This document shows, piece after piece, positions 27,953 through 37,248 of a stretch of 64,000 nt of DNA. The notes under the pieces were generated by a model. The model was not told the origin of the DNA, did not search any database, and saw nothing but the letters and a program-made list of their open reading frames with translations. Every line of letters starts with the position of its first letter. Positions within the stretch are counted from its first letter, which is position 1. Source of the DNA: Microbacterium kunmingense. Its GTDB lineage: Bacteria; Actinomycetota; Actinomycetes; Actinomycetales; Microbacteriaceae. The stretch spans positions 84,277-148,276 of the forward strand of contig NZ_JAKNUS010000010.1 of the NCBI RefSeq assembly GCF_023155745.1. The letters run 5' to 3'. The position numbers were made by a program, and so were the translations under genes.

Positions 27953-27958
27953 TAGACT
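27953..27958 (+). promoter_or_regulatory. Leaderless -10 (TAGACT) of the PASTA kinase gene
   Basis: TAGACT, 6 nt, then the GTG start. No Shine-Dalgarno is present. Confidence 0.6.
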
Positions 27959-27964
27959 CTGACC

Positions 27965-29905
27965 GTGAGCACGAGTCAGCAGGCCGACCCGCTGATCGGA
28001 CGTCTCGTCGACGGCCGATACCGGGTCCGTGCGCGCATCGCGCGCGGTGGCATGGCGACCGTGTACGTGGCCACCGACCTGAGGCTCGAGCGGCGCATCG
28101 CGCTGAAGGTGATGCACGGCCACCTCAGCGACGACTCCGTCTTCCAGAGCCGCTTCATCCAGGAGGCACGTGCCGCCGCACGGCTCGCCGACCCGCACGT
28201 GGTCAACGTCTTCGACCAGGGGCAGGACGGCGACATGGCGTATCTCGTCATGGAGTACCTCCCGGGGATCACCCTGCGCGAGCTGATGCGAGAGCAGCGA
28301 CGGCTCACCATCCCGCAGACCATCACGATCATGGATGCCGTGCTGTCGGGCCTGTCCGCAGCGCACCGCGCCGGCATCATCCACCGCGACGTCAAGCCCG
28401 AGAACGTGCTTCTGGCCGAGGACGGCCGCATCAAGATCGGCGATTTCGGACTCGCCCGCGCGGCGACGGCGAACACCGCCAGCGGCGCCCAGCTCCTCGG
28501 AACGATCGCCTACCTCGCCCCCGAGCTCGTGACACGCGGGGTCGCAGACGCACGCTCGGACATCTACGCACTCGGGATCATGCTCTACGAGATGCTCGTG
28601 GGCGAGCAGCCCTACAAGGGCGAGCAGCCGATGCAGATCGCCTTCCAGCACGCGACCGATTCGGTGCCGCGCCCGAGCGCGAAGAACCCGGGTGTCCCCG
28701 AGCAGCTGGACGAGCTCGTCCTGTGGTCGACCGAGAAGAATCCCGACGAACGACCCATGGATGCCCGGGAGATGCTCGACCGGCTGCGGGAGATCGAACG
28801 CCAGCTCGGTGTCGCGCCGCAGGTGACCAGAACGGCCGGTCGCGGCATCCCCGACGACGACGGCCTGCCCTCCGGCGAGCTCACGCAGGTGCTCCCGGCC
28901 GCGGCGACGGGGCCTGCGGCCATCGTCGGCGACACCGACAACGCCGCGCGGCTGCGCCAGGCGACCCGGCGGCGAACCGTCCGCGGCGGATGGCTCATCG
29001 CCCTGGTGCTGATCCTCGCCGCGCTGGCCGCAGGAACGGGCTGGTGGTTCGGTTCCGGTCCCGGATCCCTGGTCGCCGTGCCGGATGTCCGCGGCGCGAC
29101 GTTCGCCGAAGCAGAGGCGATCCTCGGCGAAAAGTCGCTGCGCGCGGAGGAACGCGGCGAATACAGCGTCGACGTGGAGAGCGGTCTGGTGATCGAGACC
29201 GATCCTCCGGCCGGGTCCCGGCTGGATAAGGACGCGCTCGTGACGGTGGTCGTCTCCCAGGGCCCCGCCGAGGTCGCCCTCGGCAGGGTCGTCGACCTCC
29301 CCGCCGATCAGGTGCGCGAGCTCCTGGCGCAGAACGTCATCTCCACACGGACGGACGCCGAGTTCTTCACCGACGCGCCGGCCGGCACGGTGGTCGGGAT
29401 GCGCATCCACCCCCGTGGCGGCGGTGACGACATCGTCTGCGACGAAGGATGCACCGCCCGACAGGCCGATGAGGCGACGCTGTTCGTCTCCCGCGGCCCG
29501 GTGCCCGACGTGGCCGGGGATTCGGTGGACGGCGCCCGGTCCGAGCTCGGCAGTGTGCAGCTCGCCGTCGGCGATCAGGTCATCGAGCAAACCAGCGACA
29601 CCTACGCCGACGGCGAGGTCATCGGGATCGCCGAGCGTGACGGCGGCGGCTGGTGGCAGCCCGGCGACACGGTCACGCTCATCGTCTCCACCGGGCCTCC
29701 CCTGTTCGAGATCCCGAACGTCGTCGGCCAGACCCGAGACGGCGCCATCGCGGCGCTCGAGGACGCGGGCTTCCAGGTGGATTACGCAGTCTTCTTCGCG
29801 GCCATCCCCGACTCGCTGACCGAGGTCGTCAGCATGGATCCGGGCGCGGGAGAATTCGTCGTGCGGGGCACCAGGATCTACATCCAGCTCACCGTCACCG
29901 GCTGA
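27965..29905 (+). CDS. pknL: PASTA-domain Ser/Thr protein kinase
   Basis: Membrane receptor kinase sensing peptidoglycan. The 646 residues contain a Hanks-type kinase domain (about 19-275) with Lys48 in IALKVM, the catalytic loop HRDVKPEN (Asp142) and DFG (Asp160), a juxtamembrane linker, a single membrane helix (about 341-362) and four PASTA repeats to the C-terminus (VPDVRG..., IPNVVGQ...). The symbol rests on synteny with pknL (prenyl synthase, Rv2175c-like gene and aroG around it); by architecture it also resembles PknB. A 16-bp duplication covers its stop codon. Leaderless promoter predicted. Confidence 0.93.
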   Translation: MSTSQQADPLIGRLVDGRYRVRARIARGGMATVYVATDLRLERRIALKVMHGHLSDDSVFQSRFIQEARAAARLADPHVVNVFDQGQDGDMAYLVMEYLPGITLRELMREQRRLTIPQTITIMDAVLSGLSAAHRAGIIHRDVKPENVLLAEDGRIKIGDFGLARAATANTASGAQLLGTIAYLAPELVTRGVADARSDIYALGIMLYEMLVGEQPYKGEQPMQIAFQHATDSVPRPSAKNPGVPEQLDELVLWSTEKNPDERPMDAREMLDRLREIERQLGVAPQVTRTAGRGIPDDDGLPSGELTQVLPAAATGPAAIVGDTDNAARLRQATRRRTVRGGWLIALVLILAALAAGTGWWFGSGPGSLVAVPDVRGATFAEAEAILGEKSLRAEERGEYSVDVESGLVIETDPPAGSRLDKDALVTVVVSQGPAEVALGRVVDLPADQVRELLAQNVISTRTDAEFFTDAPAGTVVGMRIHPRGGGDDIVCDEGCTARQADEATLFVSRGPVPDVAGDSVDGARSELGSVQLAVGDQVIEQTSDTYADGEVIGIAERDGGGWWQPGDTVTLIVSTGPPLFEIPNVVGQTRDGAIAALEDAGFQVDYAVFFAAIPDSLTEVVSMDPGAGEFVVRGTRIYIQLTVTG

Positions 29906-29927
29906 ACCCGCCACCGGCTGAACCCGC
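29896..29927 (+). repeat. 16-bp tandem duplication across the kinase stop codon
   Basis: Two perfect adjacent copies of CACCGGCTGAACCCGC. The first contains the last two codons and the TGA of the kinase gene; the second follows in the intergenic space. Looks like a recent slippage duplication. Confidence 0.9.
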
Positions 29928-29961
29928 ACCGGGCCGACGAAACGCCGCCGACCCCGAGGCC

Positions 29962-31299
29962 TCAGCGCTTCTCGAGCTCCTCGGCGACGAGGAACGCCAG
30001 CTCGAGGCTCTGCATGTGGTTCAGGCGCGGGTCGCAGAGCGACTCGTAGCGGGTCGCGAGCGTCGCTTCGTCGATCATCTCCGAGCCGCCGAGACACTCC
30101 GTCACGTCATCCCCGGTCAGCTCGACGTGGATGCCGCCGGGGAAGGTCCCCACGGCACGGTGCGCCTCGAAGAATCCGCGCACCTCGTCGACGACGTCGT
30201 CGAACCGACGCGTCTTGTACCCGGTGGGTGTCGTGATGCCGTTGCCGTGCATCGGGTCGGTGACCCACAGGGGAAGCGCGCCCGAGTCGCGGACGGCTTC
30301 CAACAGCGGAGGCAGCGCGTCGCGGATCTTTCCCGCCCCCATCCTCGTGATGAAGGTCAGGCGGCCGGGCTCACGCTCCGGATCGAGCTTGTCGATCAGG
30401 GCGAGGGCGGTCTCCGGCGTCGTCGTGGGTCCGAGCTTGACCCCGATGGGGTTGCGGATCCGGGAGAAGTAGTCGATGTGCGCACCGTCGAAGTCCCGGG
30501 TGCGCTCCCCGATCCACACGAAGTGGGCCGAGGTGTTGTAGGGGGTGCCGGTGCGCGAATCGATGCGCGTCATCGGGCGCTCGTAGTCCATCAGCAGGCC
30601 CTCGTGCCCGGTGTAGAACTCCACGCGCTTGAGCTCGTCGAAGTCGGCGCCCGCCGCCTCCATGAACTTGATCGCCCGGTCGATCTCGGTGGCGAGCCGC
30701 TCGTACTGCTGGTTGGCGGGGTTCTTGGCGAAACCCTGGTTCCAGCTGTGCACCTCGCGCAGATCCGCGAAGCCACCCTGCGTGAACGCCCGGATCAGAT
30801 TGATCGTGGAGGCGGCGGTGTGGTAGCCCTTGAGCAGTCGCGCCGGGTCCGCCTTGCGGGACTCCTCGGTGAAGTCGTACCCGTTGACGATGTCGCCGCG
30901 GTAGGCCGGGAGGGTCACATCGCCGCGCGTCTCGGTGTCGCTCGAGCGCGGCTTGGCGAACTGCCCCGCCATCCGCCCCATCTTCACCACCGGCATCGAC
31001 GCGCCGTAGGTGAGCACGACCGCCATCTGCAGCACGGTCTTGATGCGGTTGCGGATCTGCTCCGCGGTCGCGCCCGCGAAGGTCTCGGCGCAGTCACCCC
31101 CCTGGAGGAGGAAAGCCTTCCCCGCGGCCGCGTGGCCGAGACGGTCGCGCAGCATGTCGACCTCGCCGGCGAAGACGAGGGGCGGAAGGGTCGCCAGCTC
31201 CGCCGAGGCCGCCGCGGCGGCGTCGAGGTCATACCACTGCGGCTGCTGTTTGATGGGCAGGGATCGCCAGTGGTCGAGACCGTCGAGGGGAGCGAGCAT
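29962..31299 (-). CDS. aroG: Class II 3-deoxy-7-phosphoheptulonate synthase
   Basis: Condenses phosphoenolpyruvate and erythrose 4-phosphate, first step of the shikimate pathway. The 445 residues match the class II (plant-like) family: LPPLVFAGEVDMLRDRL, the metal-site GGDCAETF (Cys near residue 88), ARLLKGYHTAASTIN and a C-terminal GGIHVELTGDDVTECLGG. In actinobacteria it is feedback regulated by aromatic amino acids. The ATG lies 6 nt after a TAGACT box, so a leaderless transcript is likely. It converges on the kinase gene. Confidence 0.97.
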   Translation of the reverse strand: MLAPLDGLDHWRSLPIKQQPQWYDLDAAAAASAELATLPPLVFAGEVDMLRDRLGHAAAGKAFLLQGGDCAETFAGATAEQIRNRIKTVLQMAVVLTYGASMPVVKMGRMAGQFAKPRSSDTETRGDVTLPAYRGDIVNGYDFTEESRKADPARLLKGYHTAASTINLIRAFTQGGFADLREVHSWNQGFAKNPANQQYERLATEIDRAIKFMEAAGADFDELKRVEFYTGHEGLLMDYERPMTRIDSRTGTPYNTSAHFVWIGERTRDFDGAHIDYFSRIRNPIGVKLGPTTTPETALALIDKLDPEREPGRLTFITRMGAGKIRDALPPLLEAVRDSGALPLWVTDPMHGNGITTPTGYKTRRFDDVVDEVRGFFEAHRAVGTFPGGIHVELTGDDVTECLGGSEMIDEATLATRYESLCDPRLNHMQSLELAFLVAEELEKR

Positions 31300-31305
31300 C
31301 CGATC

Positions 31306-31311
31306 AGTCTA
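31306..31311 (-). promoter_or_regulatory. Leaderless -10 (TAGACT) of aroG
   Basis: TAGACT, 6 nt (GATCGG), then the ATG. No purine-rich Shine-Dalgarno within reach. Confidence 0.6.
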
Positions 31312-31351
31312 GCGACGCCGGAGAGCCGCCCGACGCCGCGCGGGCCTGGTG

Positions 31352-32047
31352 TTACGCCGCCCGTCCCCGAGGCACGAGACGGTCCTTGACGGTGGAGGCG
31401 TAGACGTCCTCGTACTCCTGCTCGCCCAGTCGCTGCAGCGCCACCATGATCTCGTCGGTGATCGACCGCAGGATGTACCGATCGCCCTCCATCCCTGCGA
31501 AGCGGGAGAAGTCGAGGGGTTCGCCGATCACGACCCCGACCCGCGCGACGCGCGGGATGCGGGTGCCGATCGGCATCATCGTGTCGGTGTCGACCATCAC
31601 GACCGGGACCACGGGTACCCGTGCCTCCAGCGCCATACGAGCGATGCCCGTCCGGCCCCGGTAGAGCTTCCCATCGGGGCTGCGCGTGCCCTCGGGATAG
31701 ATCCCGAGGAGGTCGCCTCGGCCGAGGACCTGCAGGCCCGTGTTCAGCGACGCCTCGGAGGCCTTCCCGCCCGACCTGTCGATCGGGAGCTGCCCGGTGG
31801 CCTTGAAGAAGACCCGGGTGGCCCAGCCCTTCAGCCCCCGGCCGGTGAAGTAGTCGCTCTTGGCCAGGAACGACACCGGTCGGTCGATCATCAGCGGCAG
31901 GAAGATGGAGTCGGCGAAGGAGAGGTGATTGCTGGCGAGGATCGCGGCGCCCTCGGCCGGGACGTTCCGTCGACCGACGACCCACGGTCGGAAGATGGCT
32001 TTGAGGATCGGTCCGATGACCACGTACTTCATCAGCCAGTAGAACAT
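31352..32047 (-). CDS. PlsC-like 1-acylglycerol-3-phosphate acyltransferase
   Basis: Membrane-associated acyltransferase, probably making phosphatidic acid or acylating a related lipid. The 231 residues have the catalytic NHLSFAD (HX4D) near residue 40 and the substrate-binding YPEGTRS near residue 117. It corresponds in position to Rv2182c of M. tuberculosis. The start ATG lies next to the stop of the glucokinase gene (6 nt), so the two form a transcription unit. Confidence 0.92.
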   Translation of the reverse strand: MFYWLMKYVVIGPILKAIFRPWVVGRRNVPAEGAAILASNHLSFADSIFLPLMIDRPVSFLAKSDYFTGRGLKGWATRVFFKATGQLPIDRSGGKASEASLNTGLQVLGRGDLLGIYPEGTRSPDGKLYRGRTGIARMALEARVPVVPVVMVDTDTMMPIGTRIPRVARVGVVIGEPLDFSRFAGMEGDRYILRSITDEIMVALQRLGEQEYEDVYASTVKDRLVPRGRAA

Positions 32048-32053
32048 CGACCC

Positions 32054-32995
32054 TCACGCCTCCCGGCCGGCGAGGTCGGCGACGCCGATGAGACCGGCAT
32101 CGTTGCCGAGTCGGGCGATCGCGAAATCTGCGACCGGGCGCTCGCCGTAGCCCGGCAGGGAGGTCTCGTAGGCCAGACGCACCGGTTCGAGGAGGATGTC
32201 GCCGAGCTGGGCCACTCCCCCGCCGATGACGAAGAGCTCGGGATCGAGGACGGCCTGGAAACCCCCGCACGCCTCGCCGAGCGCGGTGGCCACGCGCCGC
32301 AGCGCCTCGAGCGCACCCGGATCGCCGGCGAGGATGAGCTCGGAGATGACATGTCCGGTGAGTCCGCCGTGCTCCGAGCGCGCGCGGGCCAGAGTCTCGC
32401 CGATACCGCCGGAGTCGGCGATCGCGCCCGCCTCCCGCTGCAGAGCGCGACCCGAGGCGTACTGCTCAAGGCATCCGTTCTGCCCGCATCCGCACGGCAG
32501 GCCGTTGCGTGTGAACCTCATGTGACCGAGCTCGCCGGCGATGCCGTGGCCGCCGTGGAACATCCGACCGCCGATGATGACGGCACCGCCGACGCCGGTG
32601 CCCATCGTGAGCATCACCATGTCGTCGACGGTCGAGCCGGCACCGAACCGGAACTCGGCCCATCCGGCCGCGTTGGCGTCGTTCTCGATGGTGACCGGGC
32701 GCCCGATCCCGGCTTCGAGGACGGCCTTGAGGGGTTCGTTGCGCCAGGCGATGTTGGGAGCGTGGATGACGGTGGCCTGCGCCTTGTCGATGAAGCCCGC
32801 CGCAGCGACGCCGACGGCGACCGCGTCGTATCGATCGATGTACGACCGCGCCATCGCCACGACCGCTGCGGCGAGCTCGGCGGTGTCGGCGGGCGTGTCG
32901 ACGCGTCCCTTGTCGAGGATGCGACCGTCGGAATCGACGACGCCGCCGGCGATCTTCGTTCCACCGATGTCGATCCCGACTGTGAGCACGCGCAT
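32054..32995 (-). CDS. ROK-family glucokinase
   Basis: Phosphorylates glucose to glucose 6-phosphate; sugar specificity is inferred from closeness to actinobacterial ROK glucokinases. The 313 residues show the N-terminal phosphate motif GIDIGGTKIAGGVVD, the ROK signature region ending ELGHM, and the zinc-binding CGCGQNGCLE near residue 165. No DNA-binding N-terminus, so it is an enzyme rather than a ROK repressor. GGAAGGG abuts the ATG, while an in-frame GTG two codons later (32989) has better spacing; either could be used. Confidence 0.92.
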   Translation of the reverse strand: MRVLTVGIDIGGTKIAGGVVDSDGRILDKGRVDTPADTAELAAAVVAMARSYIDRYDAVAVGVAAAGFIDKAQATVIHAPNIAWRNEPLKAVLEAGIGRPVTIENDANAAGWAEFRFGAGSTVDDMVMLTMGTGVGGAVIIGGRMFHGGHGIAGELGHMRFTRNGLPCGCGQNGCLEQYASGRALQREAGAIADSGGIGETLARARSEHGGLTGHVISELILAGDPGALEALRRVATALGEACGGFQAVLDPELFVIGGGVAQLGDILLEPVRLAYETSLPGYGERPVADFAIARLGNDAGLIGVADLAGREA

Positions 32996-33078
32996 CCCTT
33001 CCGTCCTGGGCCCCGCCCGAGGAGGCGGATCGAGTCTAGCCGCGGGCCTGCGCGCTTCGTGGCCCGATATGCCTCGAC

Positions 33079-33084
33079 TAGAAT
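33079..33084 (+). promoter_or_regulatory. Predicted -10 (TAGAAT) of the acyl-CoA synthetase gene
   Basis: TAGAAT 40 nt before the GTG start, leaving a leader with an AAGGAG Shine-Dalgarno five nt before the start codon. Contrasts with the leaderless genes in this window. Confidence 0.5.
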
Positions 33085-33123
33085 CGGAGGACACCCGACC
33101 GAATCGGTACCGAAGGAGTTGCC

Positions 33124-34950
33124 GTGATCCAATTCGATGTTCCGGCCGTGGTCCCCGCCGACCCCCAAGCCAACATCAGCGACCTCCTCGTGGAGCGCGT
33201 GAAGGCGACCCCCGAGCGTCCGCTGTTCGCCGTTCCCGAGGGCGACGGCTGGCGAGACATCACCGGCGCACAGTTCCAGTCCCAGGTCATCGCCCTGGCC
33301 AAGGGCCTCGTCGCGGCGGGCGTGGAGCCCGGCGACAAGGTCGCCTTCATCGCCCGCACGACCTACGACTGGACCCTCGTCGACTTCGCGATCTTCTTCG
33401 CCGGCGCCGTCATGGTGCCGATCTACGAGACGAGCTCCCCCGCGCAGATCTCCTGGATCCTCGCCGACTCCGGCGCGGTCGCGGTGATCGCCGAATCCGC
33501 GGACCACGCGGGCCGCGTCGCGGAGGTCAAGGCGGAGCTTCCCCTCGTCCGGTCGGTCTGGCAGATGCACGCGGGCGACCTCGACGCCCTCGTCGCCCAG
33601 GGCAAGGACGTCACCGACGAAGAGATCGAGCGTCGGCGCAATCTCGCGGTCGGCGCCGACATCGCCACCCTCATCTACACCTCGGGCTCGACGGGACGCC
33701 CGAAGGGGTGCGTCCTCACCCACAGCAACTTCGTCGAACTGGCACGCAACTCCGCGGTCGCACTGAACGAAGTGGTGCAGACCCCCGGAGCATCCACCCT
33801 GCTGTTCATCACCACCGCGCACGTCTTCGCGCGCTTCATCTCGATCCTGAACGTCCACGCGGGCGTGAAGACCGGGCACCAGCCCGACACCAAGCAGCTG
33901 CTGCCCGCCCTGGGATCGTTCCAGCCGACGTTCCTCCTGGCCGTGCCGCGGGTGTTCGAGAAGGTGTACAACTCCGCCGAGCAGAAGGCCGAGGCCGGCG
34001 GCAAGGGGAAGATCTTCCGCGCCGCCGCCCACGCCGCGATCGAGCACTCCGCCCTGCTGCAGGACGGCAAGAAGATCCCGCTCGGCCTGCGGCTGAAGTT
34101 CCGCCTGTTCGACCGTCTGGTCTACAGCAAGCTCCGCGCCGCCATGGGCGGACGGGTCACGTACGCCGTGTCGGGCTCCGCTCCGCTCGGCGAGCGGCTG
34201 GGTCACTTCTTCCACAGCCTCGGCGTCGTCATCCTCGAGGGCTACGGACTGACCGAGACCACGGCGCCCGCGACGGTCAACCTCGCGACCAAGTCGAAGA
34301 TCGGCACGGTCGGTCCGGCTCTCCCGGGTGTGAGCGTCCGCCTCGCCGACGACGGCGAGATCGAGGTGCGCGGCATCAACGTCTTCAAGGAGTACTGGCG
34401 CAACCCCGAGGCCACCGCCGCCGCGTTCGACGACGGCTGGTTCAAGACCGGAGACATCGGCTCGTTCGATGCCGAGGGGTTCTTGAAGATCACGGGCCGC
34501 AAGAAGGAGATCATCGTCACCGCGGGCGGCAAGAACGTCGCCCCCGCGGCCCTGGAGGATCCGATCCGCGCGAACCCCATCGTCGGCCAGGTCGTGGTCG
34601 TCGGCGATCAGAAGCCCTTCATCTCCGCCCTCGTCACGCTCGACCCCGAGATGCTGCCGACGTGGCTGGCCAACAACGGCCTGCCCGGTGACATGTCGCT
34701 GGCCGACGCGGCGAAGAACGAGAAGGTGCGCGCCGAGGTCCAGCGCGCCGTCGACAACGCCAACACGACGGTTTCCCGTGCGGAATCCATCCGCAAGTTC
34801 ACGATCCTGCCCTCGGAGTGGACGGAGGCCAGCGGTCACCTCACCCCGAAGATGAGCATCAAGCGGCACACGATCGTGGCGGACTTCGCCGCAGAGATCG
34901 AGGAGATCTACTCCGCGCCGGTGAACACCACGAACGTCTCGATCCCCTGA
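33124..34950 (+). CDS. Long-chain acyl-CoA synthetase (AMP-forming)
   Basis: Activates fatty acids to acyl-CoA through an acyl-adenylate. The 608 residues contain the AMP-binding P-loop YTSGSTGRPKGCVLTH near residue 187, GYGLTETTAP near residue 374, GWFKTGDIG near residue 438 and the C-terminal ITGRKKEIIVTAGGKNV. It corresponds to fadD15 (Rv2187) by order. The GTG start has AAGGAG at good spacing. The stop codon is the first three bases of an eightfold 14-bp tandem repeat. Confidence 0.95.
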   Translation: MIQFDVPAVVPADPQANISDLLVERVKATPERPLFAVPEGDGWRDITGAQFQSQVIALAKGLVAAGVEPGDKVAFIARTTYDWTLVDFAIFFAGAVMVPIYETSSPAQISWILADSGAVAVIAESADHAGRVAEVKAELPLVRSVWQMHAGDLDALVAQGKDVTDEEIERRRNLAVGADIATLIYTSGSTGRPKGCVLTHSNFVELARNSAVALNEVVQTPGASTLLFITTAHVFARFISILNVHAGVKTGHQPDTKQLLPALGSFQPTFLLAVPRVFEKVYNSAEQKAEAGGKGKIFRAAAHAAIEHSALLQDGKKIPLGLRLKFRLFDRLVYSKLRAAMGGRVTYAVSGSAPLGERLGHFFHSLGVVILEGYGLTETTAPATVNLATKSKIGTVGPALPGVSVRLADDGEIEVRGINVFKEYWRNPEATAAAFDDGWFKTGDIGSFDAEGFLKITGRKKEIIVTAGGKNVAPAALEDPIRANPIVGQVVVVGDQKPFISALVTLDPEMLPTWLANNGLPGDMSLADAAKNEKVRAEVQRAVDNANTTVSRAESIRKFTILPSEWTEASGHLTPKMSIKRHTIVADFAAEIEEIYSAPVNTTNVSIP

Positions 34951-35059
34951 CACACGACGGCTGACACACGACGGCTGACACACGACGGCTGACACACGAC
35001 GGCTGACACACGACGGCTGACACACGACGGCTGACACACGACGGCTGACACACGACGGC
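34948..35059. repeat. Eight perfect 14-bp tandem repeats at the end of the synthetase gene
   Basis: Exactly eight head-to-tail copies of TGACACACGACGGC (112 bp, no mismatch). The first TGA is the stop codon of the acyl-CoA synthetase gene. The array runs directly into a hairpin whose arm begins with the same CTGACAC sequence. No spacers, so not a CRISPR array. Confidence 0.95.
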
Positions 35060-35111
35060 TGACACGAGCCGGGTCAACGCCGCTTCGCGGCGGTGATCCG
35101 GCTCGTGTCAG
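35059..35111. terminator. Bidirectional hairpin between convergent synthetase and def genes
   Basis: Perfect 14-bp arms CTGACACGAGCCGG / CCGGCTCGTGTCAG enclose a further GC-rich stem (CGCCGC/GCGGCG around TTC), making an almost continuous long hairpin. The right arm covers the def stop codon. No T-tract on either side. Likely terminates or protects both transcripts. Confidence 0.75.
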
Positions 35112-35599
35112 AACCAGTCGGACTCGCGCACCTCTCGCATCGCGATCTTCCGGTCCTCGGGCCGCAGGCGCGAGAGGTAGAGCATGCCGTCGAGATGATC
35201 GGTCTCGTGCTGGAGCGCCTGCGCCAGCAGGCCTTCGCCCTCGATGATGCGCTCGGCGCCGTCGAGGTCGATCCCGCGCACCCGGGCATACGGGTGCCGC
35301 AGGGCGTCATGCCAGAGGCCCGGAACCGACAGGCAGCCCTCTCCCGTCGGGACGGGGTCGCCCGAGACCTCCTCCAGCACCGGGTTGAGGATGTAGCCGA
35401 TGTCGCCGTCGATGTTGTAGCTGAAGGCGCGCAGCGGCACCCCGATCTGCGGCGCGGCCACGCCTGCCCGACCCGGGAGCTCCACGGTGTCGAGGAGATC
35501 CTGGACGAGGGCGCGGACGCCGTCGTCGATCGTGATGATCGGCGCGCTCGGCGCGCGGAGCACGGGGTCGCCGAAGAGGCGGATGGGTCGGACCGTCAT
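35108..35599 (-). CDS. def: Peptide deformylase
   Basis: Metalloenzyme that removes the formyl group from new N-termini. The 163 residues carry all three motifs: GVAAPQIG near residue 45 (usually GLAAxQ; here Pro before Gln), EGCLSVP with the metal-binding Cys near residue 90, and HETDHLDG with the two metal His and catalytic Glu near residue 134. The ATG starts [15 protein letters not shown], normal for the family. It follows the MinD-like gene by 10 nt. Confidence 0.96.
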   Translation of the reverse strand: MTVRPIRLFGDPVLRAPSAPIITIDDGVRALVQDLLDTVELPGRAGVAAPQIGVPLRAFSYNIDGDIGYILNPVLEEVSGDPVPTGEGCLSVPGLWHDALRHPYARVRGIDLDGAERIIEGEGLLAQALQHETDHLDGMLYLSRLRPEDRKIAMREVRESDWF

Positions 35600-35609
35600 C
35601 GGATCGCGC

Positions 35610-37190
35610 TCACGCGGCCGGGGCGAGGGACCGCAGGCCCTCGACGACGGTCGCCGCGAGCTCACGTGCCGCCAGCCGGGTCGCCGGCTGGAGGTCGCGG
35701 AACGTGATGGCGCTCCCCGCGGCGATCTGAGGGTCGAAAGGCATCCGGATCACCGCGCGCACGCGGCTTCGGAAATGCGTCTCGAGCTCATCGGGGCGCA
35801 CCACCGGGGGGCCGGGACGAGAGTTGTTCAGCACCACGACGGCATTCTTCACCAGCTCGGCGTATCCGTTGGTCTCGAGCCAGGTGAGCGTCTCCGATGC
35901 CAGGCGCGCCTCGTCGACGCTGAGGCCCGCCACGACGACGAGCTGGTCGGCGAGATCGAGCGTCGCGCCCATCACGGAATGGACGATGCCGGTGCCGGTG
36001 TCGGTGAGCACGATGGAGTAGTAGTGCGCGGCGAGCGTGGCGACATCGTGGTAGTCGCGATCGCTGAAGGCCTCGGAGACCCGGGGATCGGCGTCGGAGG
36101 CGAGGACATCGAGGCGGGTCTCGTCGCGGGCGACGATCTGCGAGATGTCGTTGTAGCCGGTCACCTCGGCACGGGCGCGGGCGAGATCGCGGACCGTCTT
36201 GCCGTTCGCCCGGGCGATGCGCTCGGCGAGGGTTCCGCGGTCGGGATTGGCATCCACCGCGATGACGCGGTCATCGCGGGCGTCGGCCAGGGCCATGCCG
36301 AGGAGGGTGGTGACGGTCGTCTTGCCGACCCCTCCCTTGCGCGACAGGACGGGGACGAATCGGGCGCCGCCGGTCAGGGGTGCTCCGATTCGGCGATCGA
36401 GCTCCTTGCGCGCCCGGGCGCGCTTGCTGTCGCCGAGGTTCACGCGGCGCCCGGTGAGGGAGTAGACGAGGTGGCGCCACACGCCCTCGGGCTCAGACCG
36501 GACGAGGTGGCGCTGATCGAGCAGACGATCGGGCGTGAGGAGGTCGGGGGTCTCCCGCCCGCCCTCGAACTCGCCGAGGCGCTTGGACGACAGGGTGACC
36601 TCGCTGCGGGTGGTCACGCGCTCCGCAGCCTGGGTGCGCGCGGGGCGCTCGGGCTGATCGGGATGCTGCAGCTGCCACCGGGTCCCGGGGACGGAGCCCG
36701 TGCGCGTCGTCACCGGGGCGGCCTCCGCGCGGGATGTCGGCGTCGCCCCGGTCGCGATCGGGACGGCCGCGGCGGGTGCCGCCGCTTCGGGCGCGTCCTC
36801 GACGATGTCGGCGTCGACGTGGTCGGGGTGCACCGCCGCGACATCGGCGGAGGCGTCCGATGCGGAGGGGTGCTCGTCCTCGACGATCTCGGCTTCCGCG
36901 GTCTCGGCCGGAGGCTCGATGGCGACGGGACCGGTCAGCACGGACGCCGTGCCCGCGGCATCCCTCCCCTCATCGGCGCCGATCTGGTCGATCACCGGCG
37001 GGATCTCGTCGTTCACGACGTCCTGGTCGTCGAGAGCGTCGTCATCGGTCGGCGAAGGGAGGATGACGCTGACCTGGGCGGTCTGACCGCTCAGGACTCC
37101 GAGGGCGGTGGTGTCGATGCTGACGGTGTCGGGGAGGACGCCGTTCTCATCGTCGTCCTCGGGCGTTTCATCGAAGGCGTCGGGCGTCAC
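35610..37190 (-). CDS. MinD/ParA-like ATPase with long acidic N-terminal extension
   Basis: The 526-residue protein has an acidic, disordered N-terminal half (1-160, rich in Asp, Glu, Ala) and a C-terminal SIMIBI ATPase with deviant Walker [17 protein letters not shown] near residue 275, [17 protein letters not shown] and a later TDTGTG. Such proteins occur in actinobacteria in secretion, pilus and chromosome-positioning roles; the exact role here is unknown. Near def and upstream of it in the same direction. The true start may be internal to the acidic stretch, but no Shine-Dalgarno clearly favours another start. Confidence 0.8.
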   Translation of the reverse strand: MTPDAFDETPEDDDENGVLPDTVSIDTTALGVLSGQTAQVSVILPSPTDDDALDDQDVVNDEIPPVIDQIGADEGRDAAGTASVLTGPVAIEPPAETAEAEIVEDEHPSASDASADVAAVHPDHVDADIVEDAPEAAAPAAAVPIATGATPTSRAEAAPVTTRTGSVPGTRWQLQHPDQPERPARTQAAERVTTRSEVTLSSKRLGEFEGGRETPDLLTPDRLLDQRHLVRSEPEGVWRHLVYSLTGRRVNLGDSKRARARKELDRRIGAPLTGGARFVPVLSRKGGVGKTTVTTLLGMALADARDDRVIAVDANPDRGTLAERIARANGKTVRDLARARAEVTGYNDISQIVARDETRLDVLASDADPRVSEAFSDRDYHDVATLAAHYYSIVLTDTGTGIVHSVMGATLDLADQLVVVAGLSVDEARLASETLTWLETNGYAELVKNAVVVLNNSRPGPPVVRPDELETHFRSRVRAVIRMPFDPQIAAGSAITFRDLQPATRLAARELAATVVEGLRSLAPAA

Positions 37191-37248
37191 TGCGGGTCTC
37201 CTGGAACAGGCACATCACTGCGCACTCACGGTGAGGCGCCGTTACAGG

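Noticed and set aside
27530..30097. 855-residue minus-strand open frame opposite the LysM and kinase genes
   Set aside because: Antisense composition, no domains; the plus-strand genes are clear.
32614..35037. Open frame translating the 14-bp array into repeated Ser/Val/Cys-rich peptides
   Set aside because: Antisense to the acyl-CoA synthetase; the apparent repeat protein is only a by-product of the DNA array.
34948..35059. CRISPR-like array
   Set aside because: Units are directly adjacent with no spacers and no cas genes are nearby.
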